Source of the DNA: Minisyncoccota bacterium
Lineage (GTDB): Bacteria > Patescibacteriota > Minisyncoccia > UBA6257 > HR35
Assembly (NCBI GenBank): GCA_028276075.1
Contig: JAPYXA010000003.1
Location: 1 to 18,448, forward strand
Direction: 5' to 3'
DNA length: 18,448 nucleotides
In this document: in pieces, positions 8,318 to 15,748 of the stretch
Layout: each line of letters begins with the position of its first letter
Numbering within the stretch: the first letter of the stretch is position 1
Notes under the pieces: model-generated
What the model was told of the DNA's origin: nothing
The model's input: the letters and a program-made list of their open reading frames with translations, nothing else
The model's database searches: none
Program-made: the position numbers and the translations under genes

Positions 8318-9628
8318 TCTCATCCAAACCAACAAAGATAATATTACAATTAAAAAAACTCCACCTATTAAATAAAAAAAATCATTTTTATTTGCTTGAC
8401 TATTTCCATCAAATTTATTTTTGTTATTAATAAAATTTATGTCCTTGTTTAAATTAGCCTCTAGGCTTGAATTTCTTATAAATTGATTGTTTAAATTATT
8501 CTTCTGTTTATTTGGTTTATCATAAGATGTTTTTGCTGAAAAAATATTTTCTTTGCCTGGAGTAATAGTAGTTGTAAATTCCCATTCTCCATTGCTCTTT
8601 CTGGAAAAACTTTGACCAACAGGAGCTTGGCCATTATAAGATATTTCAAATATTTTTTCATTTTCAAAATACAAAGATATACTATCACCTTTATTTTTTA
8701 TGTAAAAATTATAATTTTTATTATATAAAACAAAATATTCCATTGGTTCAATAACACCTTCTAATTTTACTTTTTTACTGCCTATAATCAGATAAAAATT
8801 TTTTAAATCAATAGCTTCGTTTCCATAATTATAAATTTCAATAAATTCTTGACCATAATCATTGCCTTCTGGATTTGGTAAAAATTCTGAAATTAAAAGG
8901 GTTGTTTTTAACTCTTTTAAAGAAGAAGTTTGAAAAGATTGATTTAAAGAAACATTCTGGTTTTTAGATTCACTTTGTTTATCTGTAATTTGATCATTTT
9001 TAGTTTCTTCTATTTTATCTTCGGAATTAGAACTATTTTCTAAAATCAAAGAAGAGGTTGATTCGATCTCCTTTTTAAAAGATTTTTCCTCTTTGTCTTC
9101 TTTATTTAAATCTTCATATTTTTTAACAAGTAAATTTCCCGGTGAACCACCTTTAATTTTATTTTCAAAACAATTGCCATTTTCAAAGGCGATTGAAAAA
9201 CCATTCCCATTACCACCACAAGAAGTAAAATAAGAAATTGAAGTTATCAAGTTTTTGTTATTATCAAAAATTGACACTTCACCTCCTTTATTTCTTAATA
9301 AAAAATTAGCCTCTATTACCTTTCCATTAAAAAACGTAAATGTCTTTAAAAAATTTTCTTTGTTTTGAGCAATTACTAAAATTTCATTTGGATTTAGTAT
9401 AATTTCCTCTTTAAAAACATGGTTCTTGCCATCATTGATTTTCCAGCCATTTTTACCTGATAAAATATGAAAAGTTTTATTAGAATTATTTAAAACCTCA
9501 ATCCATTCCTTTGATTTATCATCACCTTCTGGATTATACATCATCTCTGTAATTAAAAGATCATAAGCCAAAGAAAATCTAAAAGCTAGAAAAAGAAAAA
9601 TTATAAAAAAAAGAAAATTTTTCTTCAT
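8312..9628 (-). CDS. Secreted membrane-anchored protein with two lamin-tail domains
   Basis: 438 aa. A signal peptide (residues 1-21, ending SLA) is followed by a first lamin-tail (LTD) domain, ~22-166 (LLITEMMYNPEGDDKSKEW and a SCGGNGNGFS turn; C137 and C153 could form a disulfide), a Ser/Glu/Lys-rich linker (~167-240), a second LTD domain, ~243-362 (LLISEFLPNPEGNDYGQEF), a second Asn/Lys-rich linker (~363-415) and a C-terminal membrane helix (417-436) ending WMRL. LTD is an Ig-like fold common in exported bacterial proteins, often at surfaces or with nucleases. No catalytic domain is present, so a structural or adhesive role outside the membrane is inferred. AGGGA lies upstream of the ATG as a possible Shine-Dalgarno. 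Confidence 0.85.
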   Translation of the reverse strand: MKKNFLFFIIFLFLAFRFSLAYDLLITEMMYNPEGDDKSKEWIEVLNNSNKTFHILSGKNGWKINDGKNHVFKEEIILNPNEILVIAQNKENFLKTFTFFNGKVIEANFLLRNKGGEVSIFDNNKNLITSISYFTSCGGNGNGFSIAFENGNCFENKIKGGSPGNLLVKKYEDLNKEDKEEKSFKKEIESTSSLILENSSNSEDKIEETKNDQITDKQSESKNQNVSLNQSFQTSSLKELKTTLLISEFLPNPEGNDYGQEFIEIYNYGNEAIDLKNFYLIIGSKKVKLEGVIEPMEYFVLYNKNYNFYIKNKGDSISLYFENEKIFEISYNGQAPVGQSFSRKSNGEWEFTTTITPGKENIFSAKTSYDKPNKQKNNLNNQFIRNSSLEANLNKDINFINNKNKFDGNSQANKNDFFYLIGGVFLIVILSLLVWMRL

Positions 9629-9720
9629 GTTTTATCCCTATTTTCCAATTTTTATAAATTTTGCCATAAAGTTAAAATTTTTATAAAATTATTTTAAATT
9701 AAAATTATCTTTTTTAAAAA

Positions 9721-10743
9721 ATGGAAGAAGAAAAAATATATTTTCAAGCCATTGCTAACAATTTTTATCCGCCTTATAGTAAAATAATCCCATTGTATAA
9801 AAAATTTAAATCTTTTAAAAAAATTTATGAAATTTTAGAAAAAAATTTAAAAGTTAAAAAAGATTGGGAAAAAGAATATCAAAAATTAAAAAAAATTAAC
9901 GGAGATATAATTCTCAGAAAGAATTTACCAAAAGAGCTTAAAAGCATTAAGGATACAATTTTGGGTTTGTTTATTCTTGGCAATTTCAATATTAACTATC
10001 CTCTAAAAATATCGATAGTGGGAACAAGAAAAGCTTCTGAAATTGGACAAAAAACATCATTTTTATTTGCAAAAAAATTATCAGAAATAGGAGCTCTAAT
10101 AATTAGCGGATTAGCTTATGGAATAGATTTAGCTGCTCACAAAGGCGTTTTATCAATTAAAAACCAAACCATCGCTGTAATTGGCTGTGGACTAGATGTA
10201 ATCTTAAAAGATCCTAGAAGAAAAATAATTGATCAAATTTTAGAATTTAAAGGATCAATAATATCAGAGTATCCACTTGGCTCACCTGCTTTAGCAAATC
10301 ATTTTCCTTTAAGAAATAGAATAATTGCAGCTCTTTCTGATGGAATATTAGTTATCGAAGCCCCGATTGATTCTGGTTCTTTAATTACTTGTAGATATGG
10401 GATTGAATATAACAAGGAAATTTTTATTATTCCTGGAAGTATTTATGATAAAAATTATCACGGAAGTTTAAAATTAATTCAAGAAGGAGCCAAGCTTATA
10501 ATTGAACTTGAGGATATTTTAAAAGAATTTGATTTTAAAATTCCTCATAAAATAAAAAATCTCTCTTTGTCTCCAAAAGAAAACTTAATTGTTGAAAAAT
10601 TAAAAAGTGGCGGATTAACAATTCAAGAACTAATAGACAAAACAAAATTACCAGCAAATGAAATTTTATCTTTACTTTCTCATCTTGAAATAAAAGGGGT
10701 AATTTTTTCAGAAAATGGGAAATTTTATTCTAGTTTAAAATGA
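9721..10743 (+). CDS. dprA: DNA processing protein DprA
   Basis: 340 aa. An N-terminal helical region (~1-80) is followed by the Rossmann-type DprA core (~95-290), with IVGTRKAS (99-106), SGLAYGIDLAAH (129-140), FPLRNRII (195-202) and SGSLIT, all signatures of the DprA/Smf family. The C-terminal ~285-340 is the winged-helix domain (LTIQELIDKTKLPANEILSLLSHLEIKGVI). DprA binds incoming single-stranded DNA and loads RecA during natural transformation, and many uptake-competent Patescibacteria keep it. Its TGA stop overlaps the topA ATG (ATGA, 4 bp), implying translational coupling; dprA-topA is a common gene pair. The ATG follows an A/T-only stretch without a Shine-Dalgarno, so the mRNA may have a short or absent leader. 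Confidence 0.95.
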   Translation: MEEEKIYFQAIANNFYPPYSKIIPLYKKFKSFKKIYEILEKNLKVKKDWEKEYQKLKKINGDIILRKNLPKELKSIKDTILGLFILGNFNINYPLKISIVGTRKASEIGQKTSFLFAKKLSEIGALIISGLAYGIDLAAHKGVLSIKNQTIAVIGCGLDVILKDPRRKIIDQILEFKGSIISEYPLGSPALANHFPLRNRIIAALSDGILVIEAPIDSGSLITCRYGIEYNKEIFIIPGSIYDKNYHGSLKLIQEGAKLIIELEDILKEFDFKIPHKIKNLSLSPKENLIVEKLKSGGLTIQELIDKTKLPANEILSLLSHLEIKGVIFSENGKFYSSLK

Positions 10744-12332
10744 AAATTTTAATAGTTGAATCACCCACAAAATCCAAAACAATTAAAAAATTTTTAAAAG
10801 GATATATAACATTGGCTACTTATGGGCATCTTCTGGACTTACCCCCCAAATCTTTTGGAATTTATCTAAAAAATAACACAATAGAAGCTAAATATATACC
10901 TCTTAAAGGCAAAAAAAGAATTATAGAAATAATAAAAAATTTAGCCTCAAAGAGCGAGCAAATAATAATAGCCTCGGACCCTGACAGAGAAGGCGAAATG
11001 ATAGCTTATGAAATAAAAATGATTTTACCAAATACAGAACATACAAAAATAAAAAGAATTTTTCTTCACGAAATTATTCCTTCAGCTCTTTTTGAAGCTT
11101 TAAAAAATTTATCTGAAATTAACGAAAGCTTGGTTAATGCTCAAAAAGGAAGAAGATATTTAGACAGGATTTTTGGCTACAGTATTTCTCCTCTTTTATG
11201 GAAAATAAAAAAAAACCTTTCTGCTGGAAGAGTCCAATCCTCAGTTTTAAGAATTATTATTGAAAGAGAAGAAGAAATTAAAAACTTCAAAAAAGAAGAA
11301 TATTTTCAAATATATCTTTTATTAAAAGGTTTCCCCGTAAAAGCTATATTAGCTGATAAAAATTTTAAACCTTTAAATTTGTCTAAAGAAAAATTAGAAG
11401 AAATCAAAAAAGAAATTTTTAAAATTAAAAATCTTGTTTTAGAAAAAATTATTGAAGAAGAGAAAAAAATTTATCCACCTTTACCTTTAGATACAGAAAA
11501 TTTACAAAGATTAGCATCTCAATTTTTGAAATTTCCTCCAAAAAAAACAATGTTTTTAGCGCAAAAATTATTTGAATCCGGTTTTATTACTTATCATAGA
11601 ACAGATAGTCATAATATCAATAAAAATTTTTCTTTAAAAATTAAAGATTTTATAAATCAAAATTATAAAGAAAACTATTTCTCTTTCCCAAGATATAAAA
11701 AAGAAAAAAACAGTTTTGAAGCTCATGAAGCTATAAGACCAACATTTTTACAAAAACCAAAACTAAGCGGTGATTTTTTAAAACTCTGGGAATTAATTTT
11801 TATGATTACTATTTCAAGCCATTTTAAACCCTTACAATATTTAGAAACAAAATATATATTTTCTACAAAAAGTTTTTATTTTTTTTCTATTAATAAAAGT
11901 TTAGTTTTTGATGGTTTTAGCATAGTTTATCCGGTTAAAGAAAAATTTTTACCAAAAATTCAAGTTAAAGAAGGAGAAGAATTTCCTGTTTTAGACTTTA
12001 AAATTAAAAAAATTGAAACTAAACCAGTACCTAGATTTACTGAAGCAAGTTTAATTAAGAAAATGAAAGAATTAGGAATTGGTAGGCCTTCTACATATGT
12101 ACCAACAATAGAAATTTTGAAAAAAAGAAAATATGTTATTAAAGAAAAAAGTTTTTTAAAGCCTACAGATTTGGGGTATAAAGTTTATCAATTTTTAAAA
12201 GAAAACTATCCGGACCTTATTGATTTAAAATTTACAGCTTTAATGGAAAAAAAATTAGACGAAATAGCTTTAAATAAATTAGATTACCAAAGATTTGTAA
12301 TTGATTTTTGGCAAAAATTAAAACTTACTTAG
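10740..12332 (+). CDS. topA: DNA topoisomerase I, minimal form
   Basis: 530 aa, a type IA topoisomerase. The Toprim domain carries E7 in IVESPTK and D80/D82/E84 in the SDPDREGE motif; SAGRVQSS follows near 161-168. The active-site tyrosine is Y285 in GFITYHRTDS, with R287. HEAIRPT and GIGRPSTY complete the core. It relaxes negative supercoils by nicking one strand and forming a 5'-phosphotyrosine link. The protein ends where the core ends (ALMEKKLDEIA...DFWQKLK): the C-terminal zinc ribbons or repeats of most bacterial TopA (700-870 aa) are absent. The TAG stop is in frame and overlaps the convergent hpf, so it looks like a real end rather than a frameshift. Confidence 0.97.
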   Translation: MKILIVESPTKSKTIKKFLKGYITLATYGHLLDLPPKSFGIYLKNNTIEAKYIPLKGKKRIIEIIKNLASKSEQIIIASDPDREGEMIAYEIKMILPNTEHTKIKRIFLHEIIPSALFEALKNLSEINESLVNAQKGRRYLDRIFGYSISPLLWKIKKNLSAGRVQSSVLRIIIEREEEIKNFKKEEYFQIYLLLKGFPVKAILADKNFKPLNLSKEKLEEIKKEIFKIKNLVLEKIIEEEKKIYPPLPLDTENLQRLASQFLKFPPKKTMFLAQKLFESGFITYHRTDSHNINKNFSLKIKDFINQNYKENYFSFPRYKKEKNSFEAHEAIRPTFLQKPKLSGDFLKLWELIFMITISSHFKPLQYLETKYIFSTKSFYFFSINKSLVFDGFSIVYPVKEKFLPKIQVKEGEEFPVLDFKIKKIETKPVPRFTEASLIKKMKELGIGRPSTYVPTIEILKKRKYVIKEKSFLKPTDLGYKVYQFLKENYPDLIDLKFTALMEKKLDEIALNKLDYQRFVIDFWQKLKLT

Positions 12333-12625
12333 TGATTTCTCCTAAGCTGTCTTTTTAATTTTTTAAAACCATCATTGAAAGATTGAAAAATATTTTTACC
12401 TACTCCTTGAACAATAATTAATGATTTCTTTGGAAAATCTAAGATTATCTTTGTTTTATAAGCTCCCTCTTTAGATTTTATTTCTTTATCTTTAATCAAT
12501 TCAACCTCAACTAATGTTTCTTTTTCCCTTTTTATAAGTTTTTTAATTTTCGCTATTTGTTTTTTAATAAATAAAATTCCTGCCTGTGATAATTTAAGAT
12601 TTTTGAAAAAATAAGCTATTTTCAT
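12329..12625 (-). CDS. hpf: Ribosome hibernation promoting factor, short HPF/RaiA type
   Basis: 98 aa from the ATG at 12625. The pattern MKI.YFFKNLKLS.A...FI.K.I.K..KLI, VEVELIKDKEIKSKEGAYKTKIILDFP, and the C-terminal FQSFNDGFKKLKRQLRR matches the S30AE (HPF/YfiA) beta-alpha fold, which sits in the 30S decoding channel and stalls idle ribosomes. The long C-terminal dimerisation domain of many Gram-positive HPFs is absent. The frame stays open upstream through the tRNA-Leu gene, but that extension is tRNA sequence; 12625 is the only sensible start. It lies 20 nt downstream of tRNA-Leu, probably co-transcribed. The stop overlaps the convergent topA stop by 4 bp. Confidence 0.85.
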   Translation of the reverse strand: MKIAYFFKNLKLSQAGILFIKKQIAKIKKLIKREKETLVEVELIKDKEIKSKEGAYKTKIILDFPKKSLIIVQGVGKNIFQSFNDGFKKLKRQLRRNH

Positions 12626-12645
12626 TTTAATTTTAAATTTTTGTG

Positions 12646-12729
12646 TGCGCGGGGTGGGACTCGAACCCACACAGGTTTTCACCCACAGCCACCTCAAGGC
12701 TGCGCGTCTACCAATTCCGCCACCCGCGC
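12646..12729 (-). tRNA. tRNA-Leu (anticodon GAG)
   Basis: 84-nt class II tRNA on the minus strand: acceptor GCGCGGG/CCCGCGC, D region with GGCGGAATTGGTAGACGC, anticodon stem CAGCC/GGCTG around loop TTGAGGT (anticodon GAG, reading CUC/CUU), long variable arm (TGGGTGAAAACC), T arm GTGGG/CCCAC with TTCGAGT. Discriminator A; CCA not encoded (3' end continues ACAC). A TAAAAT at 12738-12743 would place a transcription start about 2 nt before the tRNA. Confidence 0.97.
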
Positions 12730-12733
12730 TCAT

Positions 12734-13146
12734 TCATATTTTATCAAATTTTTTATTTTTCATAAAAATAAAATTTATTTAATCAAATCTCTTGATGATT
12801 TTATATTTAAATTTAAAAACAAAAACTTATAACTTTAGTCCCATTTTTTATTTATAAATATACATATTTTTTGCAAAAAAACCTAAATATCCTTTAAACT
12901 TAAACAAAAAACATATTATTCTCTCTAAAGAAGTAAATCACCAAAAAAATTTGATCATTTTACTTTTGAATAAGCAAAATACGTTGTTCTTTAAATATAA
13001 AATTTTAAAAAGCATAAAAATATTTAAAATTAATGATAAAATTATAAAAATCAAATTTAAAATTAAAATTTAGATAAAAAAATTTCAATATTAAAATTTA
13101 ATTTATATATTACAAAAAGTCATTAATTTAAAACAAAAGAAAAAAA
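12734..13146. other. AT-rich intergenic region without a clear gene
   Basis: About 410 bp of very AT-rich DNA between tRNA-Leu (-) and the HD gene (+), transcribed away from each other. I see no RNA gene, repeat or convincing ORF. It presumably holds both promoters, but no hexamer pair stands out against the A/T background. Confidence 0.6.
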
Positions 13147-13704
13147 ATGGATTTAAAAGAAAAAGCTTTTAAACTTATTGAACAATATGTCCAAAATCAA
13201 AATTTAAAAAAACATCTTTTGGCAGTAGAAAATTTAATGAGACATTTAGCCAAGAGATTTAAAGAAGATGAAGAAATTTGGGCTCTTTCAGGATTGCTTC
13301 ATGATTTAGACTGGGATATAACAAAAGAAACACCCCAAAAGCATCCTTTAGTTGCAGTTGAAATTTTAGAAAAAGAAGGATTCCCCGAAGAGGTTATTTC
13401 TGCTATAAAAAAACATAATCATTTACAAGGACTTATTCCGGAAACAACTCTAGAAAAGGCTTTATATACTTGTGAAGAAATGACTGGTTTTGTTGTAGCA
13501 GTGGCATTGGTGATGCCTAATAAAAAATTAAGTGAAGTTACAGTAGAAAGAATTTTAAATAAATTTAAAGAGCCCTCTTTTGCTAAAGGAGTCAATAGAG
13601 AAATAATTTTAAAAGCAGAAGAAATGTTAGGATTAAAATTAGAAGAACTTGCTGAAATTACTTTAAAATCAATGCAAGAAATTAGCGATGAATTAGGTCT
13701 TTAA
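13147..13704 (+). CDS. HD-domain phosphohydrolase family protein
   Basis: 185 aa. The HD superfamily metal-binding residues are in order: H23 (NLKKHLLAVE), H52-D53 (LSGLLHDLDWD), H66 (KHPLVAVEIL) and the H90/H92 pair (AIKKHNH). This resembles the small HDIG-type hydrolases that act on nucleotides or phosphate monoesters; the substrate cannot be read from sequence. The C-terminal half (~100-185) is helical (E.TLEKALYTCEEMTGFVVAVAL), as in a conserved family of HD proteins of unknown role. No membrane segment or signal peptide. Monocistronic; no Shine-Dalgarno before the ATG, which follows an A-rich stretch. Confidence 0.85.
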   Translation: MDLKEKAFKLIEQYVQNQNLKKHLLAVENLMRHLAKRFKEDEEIWALSGLLHDLDWDITKETPQKHPLVAVEILEKEGFPEEVISAIKKHNHLQGLIPETTLEKALYTCEEMTGFVVAVALVMPNKKLSEVTVERILNKFKEPSFAKGVNREIILKAEEMLGLKLEELAEITLKSMQEISDELGL

Positions 13705-13913
13705 AAAATATTAAAATAAATTTTTTCCCTCTGCTTGATCTACTACCCTTTCGTAAAAGCAAGAATTATTAAGGAAAGTATAGGTGTAATGAAGAAAAGA
13801 AAGGTGTAATTAGTTAAAACACAACAATACTAATAATCTAAAAATTTAAAATTATTTATTAAATGTTTTTATAAGTATAAAACTTTCTTTAAAGATTCTC
13901 TTATTCCTAAATT
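13705..13913. other. Intergenic region with a short direct repeat
   Basis: It lies between the HD gene (+) and the small ORF (-). The sequence AGGTGTAAT occurs twice (~13779-13787 and ~13802-13810) in an AG-rich stretch. No gene, tRNA or terminator is recognisable. Confidence 0.5.
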
Positions 13914-14051
13914 TTATCTATAATAAAAGGTCTTTATATTTAAAGGAATACCAATTACTACTTTAGTAGATAAATCAATAAACAATTTAAAATTCTCTCT
14001 AACCTTCTTAAAAGCAAAACTTATAGCTTCTTTTAAAGAAATATCTGTCAT
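13914..14051 (-). pseudogene. 45-aa ORF resembling the N-terminus of the DUF975/YciC-like family
   Basis: ATG at 14051, TAA at 13914-13916. It begins MTDISLKEAISFAFKKVREN followed by FKLFIDLSTKVVIGIPL. The pattern KEAI.F......NFK.FI then VV aligns with the start of the 213-aa membrane protein at 285-926 (KKEAINFGW..SKNNFKFFI), but the membrane helices do not follow. It could be a decayed remnant or a genuine small protein. It lies after tRNA-Trp, where many bacteria have secE-nusG; it does not look like SecE, because a clear C-terminal membrane helix is lacking. Confidence 0.35.
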
Positions 14052-14122
14052 TTATTAAAGATATTATTATTTTATCATTTAAAATTAAATAAAGAAAATT
14101 TCCTAACTTGAGATAAAATAGC

Positions 14123-14163
14123 TTAAATTTTTCAATAACAGATTTCTTTTTTGAAAAATTTAA
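14123..14163. repeat. 13-bp perfect inverted repeat
   Basis: TTAAATTTTTCAA (14123-14135) and TTGAAAAATTTAA (14151-14163), separated by 15 bp, between tRNA-Trp and the 45-aa ORF. It may be a tRNA transcript terminator or a protein binding site. No proper T-run follows on either strand. Confidence 0.45.
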
Positions 14164-14184
14164 AATAGAGATATTTATTTTTTG

Positions 14185-14258
14185 CAGGGGAGGCAGGATT
14201 CGAACCTGCAACCTGCGGTTTTGGAGACCGCCGCTCTACCAATTAGAGCTACTCCCCT
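14185..14258 (-). tRNA. tRNA-Trp (anticodon CCA)
   Basis: 74-nt cloverleaf: acceptor AGGGGAG/CTCCCCT, D arm GCTC/GAGC, anticodon stem GCGGT/ACCGC around loop CTCCAAA (anticodon CCA, reading UGG), T arm GCAGG/CCTGC with TTCGAAT, discriminator G as expected for tryptophan. 3' CCA is not encoded. It lies 11 nt downstream of rpmG, in the usual bacterial order bL33 then tRNA-Trp. Confidence 0.97.
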
Positions 14259-14269
14259 TTTTTTAAAAA

Positions 14270-14437
14270 TTATTTTCTAGCTTCTTTATGTAAGGTATGC
14301 TTTCTGCAATTTTTACAAAATTTATTTAAGTTTAATTTAAATTCTACACCCTTCTTTTTCCAATAAAAATAATTTATCTTTTTGCACACATCACATCTTA
14401 ATCTAACTAAATTTTTATTTTTTGTTTTAACAGCCAT
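14270..14437 (-). CDS. rpmG: Ribosomal protein bL33
   Basis: 55 aa, normal length, found by reading the minus strand. It begins MAVKTKNKNLVRLRCDVCKK; the zinc ribbon has C15, C18 (CDVC) and C41, C44 (CKNC) intact, and the tail KHTLHKEARK matches the family's RKH..H+E.K ending. It sits in the 50S subunit near the E site. The start lies 2 nt after the yvcK stop, so it belongs to the smpB-yvcK operon, with tRNA-Trp following. Confidence 0.93.
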   Translation of the reverse strand: MAVKTKNKNLVRLRCDVCKKINYFYWKKKGVEFKLNLNKFCKNCRKHTLHKEARK

Positions 14438-14439
14438 AT

Positions 14440-15417
14440 TTAAATAATACCATAATCTTTTGCAATTTGCAAAATAAGTTTTTTAGTCTTAAAGGGATCA
14501 TGTTTTATAAAAACTTGATCTTTAGATATTAAACTATCACAATAAATTTTGGCATCTGTATCTTTAAAATCTTCTGGATCATAAATAACTATTTCTTTAC
14601 CTTCGTTTTTAATTTTTTTAATCATTTTATGATTAAATTTTGAATTATCAACTATTAAAGCATCAATACTTTTAAGACGAGAAATTCTTAAAAACTCATC
14701 AAAGTGATTTTTAGCAGAAAAATTATCTGTTTCTCCTGGTTGAGTTAATAAATTAATAATCAATATCTTTAATGCCTTTGATTCATCAACTGCTTCTTTT
14801 ATCTCTGGCACTAAAAAATTTGGCAATACGCTTGTATATAAACTTCCTGGGCCAAATATTAATATATCAGCTTTATTTATTCTATCAAAAAGCAAATCAG
14901 GAGGCTTAGGATTGACTGGCTTAAGTCTAAGATCTAAAATCCTTTTTTTTGAAATAAGCCCATATTTTACGATGTTTTCTTCTCCTATTACTTTCTTTTT
15001 ATCTTCAAATATGGCTACTAATTCAACCTTGTCAAAAGTAGAAGGAATTATTTCTCCAGAAATATTTAAAATTTTTGAAGCTCTTTGAATTGCTTTTAAG
15101 ATATCTCCTTCTGTTTCAAGTAAAGCAACTAAAAATAAATTGCCCAAAGGATGGCCCTTTAAACCATTACCTTTTGCAAATCTATACTGCATAGTCTTTT
15201 TAACATAATTTTCTATGTTTGAAAGAGCCAGTAAGCAATTTCTTAAATCTCCAATAGCAGGAATATCATAAATTTTTTTTAAGATGCCAGAACTTCCGCC
15301 AGAATCAGAGACAGTAACCACTGCCGTTAATCTTCTAACTAACCTGCCTACATCTTTTTTAAATCCTGTTAGAATATTGGAAAGTCCTGTTCCTCCTCCG
15401 AAAATAACTATTTTCAT
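14440..15417 (-). CDS. yvcK: YvcK/CofD-like protein (gluconeogenesis factor family)
   Basis: 325 aa, usual length. It opens with the Rossmann-type loop IFGGGTGLSN (G7-G9, G11), then VVTVSDSGGSSG, GDLRNCLLAL, GHPLGNLFL, a FGPGSLYTSVLPN motif (~residue 200) and LLTQPGETDNFS (~residue 232), all diagnostic of the YvcK subfamily rather than true CofD. YvcK binds UDP-sugars and in Bacillus and mycobacteria supports cell-wall metabolism and shape, which fits murA and ftsK nearby. It is the third gene of an operon: 10 nt after the VirB2-like gene, 2 nt before rpmG. No Shine-Dalgarno. Confidence 0.93.
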   Translation of the reverse strand: MKIVIFGGGTGLSNILTGFKKDVGRLVRRLTAVVTVSDSGGSSGILKKIYDIPAIGDLRNCLLALSNIENYVKKTMQYRFAKGNGLKGHPLGNLFLVALLETEGDILKAIQRASKILNISGEIIPSTFDKVELVAIFEDKKKVIGEENIVKYGLISKKRILDLRLKPVNPKPPDLLFDRINKADILIFGPGSLYTSVLPNFLVPEIKEAVDESKALKILIINLLTQPGETDNFSAKNHFDEFLRISRLKSIDALIVDNSKFNHKMIKKIKNEGKEIVIYDPEDFKDTDAKIYCDSLISKDQVFIKHDPFKTKKLILQIAKDYGII

Positions 15418-15427
15418 TTTTAAGTCT

Positions 15428-15748
15428 TTAAGACTGAAAAAAGCTTTTTATAAAATTAGGAATAAAAAATGACAGTATTAAAAGAACAATCCCTAAAACT
15501 ACATAAAGAATGCTTATATTCAGATTGTTTTTACCAGCAATATTAGTTTTCCCTAAAATATAAAGAATTCCTAAATAAATTAAAACAATTGAGGATAGAA
15601 GAAATAATACTTGAAATAAAAATGTTATAAGATTTTTAAAAATTGTAAAAAGTCTATTTTGTAAATCAACAAAACTATCGGCTAAAGAAAAGTTAAAAAT
15701 AGCAAAAATCAATAAAACAATCAAAAATATTTTATTATTTTTTATCAT
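15428..15748 (-). CDS. Small two-helix membrane protein, VirB2/TrbC pilin-like
   Basis: 106 aa. A signal peptide (1-~24, ending SLA) is followed by a short amphipathic helix (DLQNRLFTIFKNLI), a first membrane helix (~42-66, with GILYILG), a short polar loop (KTNIAGKNN) and a second helix (~75-100). This layout (cleavable signal, two helices with a small loop, ~100 aa) matches VirB2/TrbC pilin subunits of type IV secretion systems, which are abundant in Patescibacteria. No other secretion gene is in the window, so the assignment rests on architecture. Its start overlaps the end of smpB by 14 bp. Confidence 0.55.
   Translation of the reverse strand: MIKNNKIFLIVLLIFAIFNFSLADSFVDLQNRLFTIFKNLITFLFQVLFLLSSIVLIYLGILYILGKTNIAGKNNLNISILYVVLGIVLLILSFFIPNFIKSFFQS

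Noticed and set aside
8491..8688. Second minus-strand frame within the lamin-tail gene
   Set aside because: Out-of-frame shadow of a gene with clear domains and a signal peptide.
10741..10743. UGA recoded as glycine (Gracilibacteria/SR1 code)
   Set aside because: TGA ends dprA exactly at the ATGA overlap with topA, and no in-frame TGA occurs inside the conserved genes.
11470..11480. TTATCCACC, near DnaA box, in topA
   Set aside because: Single one-mismatch hit inside coding sequence, expected by chance in AT-rich DNA.
12626..12733. N-terminal extension of hpf starting at 12733
   Set aside because: The extra residues are a translation of tRNA-Leu; the HPF fold begins at the ATG at 12625.
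12641..12832. Plus-strand ORF across tRNA-Leu
   Set aside because: It is the antisense of a tRNA plus A/T-rich spacer and has no recognisable domain.
13725..13770. tRNA-like fragment (GTAGTAGATCAAGCAGAGGG on the minus strand)
   Set aside because: It resembles a D arm only; no anticodon stem, T arm or acceptor can be built around it.
14008..14211. Minus-strand ORF of 67 codons running out of tRNA-Trp
   Set aside because: It starts inside the tRNA, has no family resemblance and overlaps the better 45-aa frame.
15284..15472. Plus-strand ORF opposite yvcK
   Set aside because: Antisense shadow of a conserved coding region.
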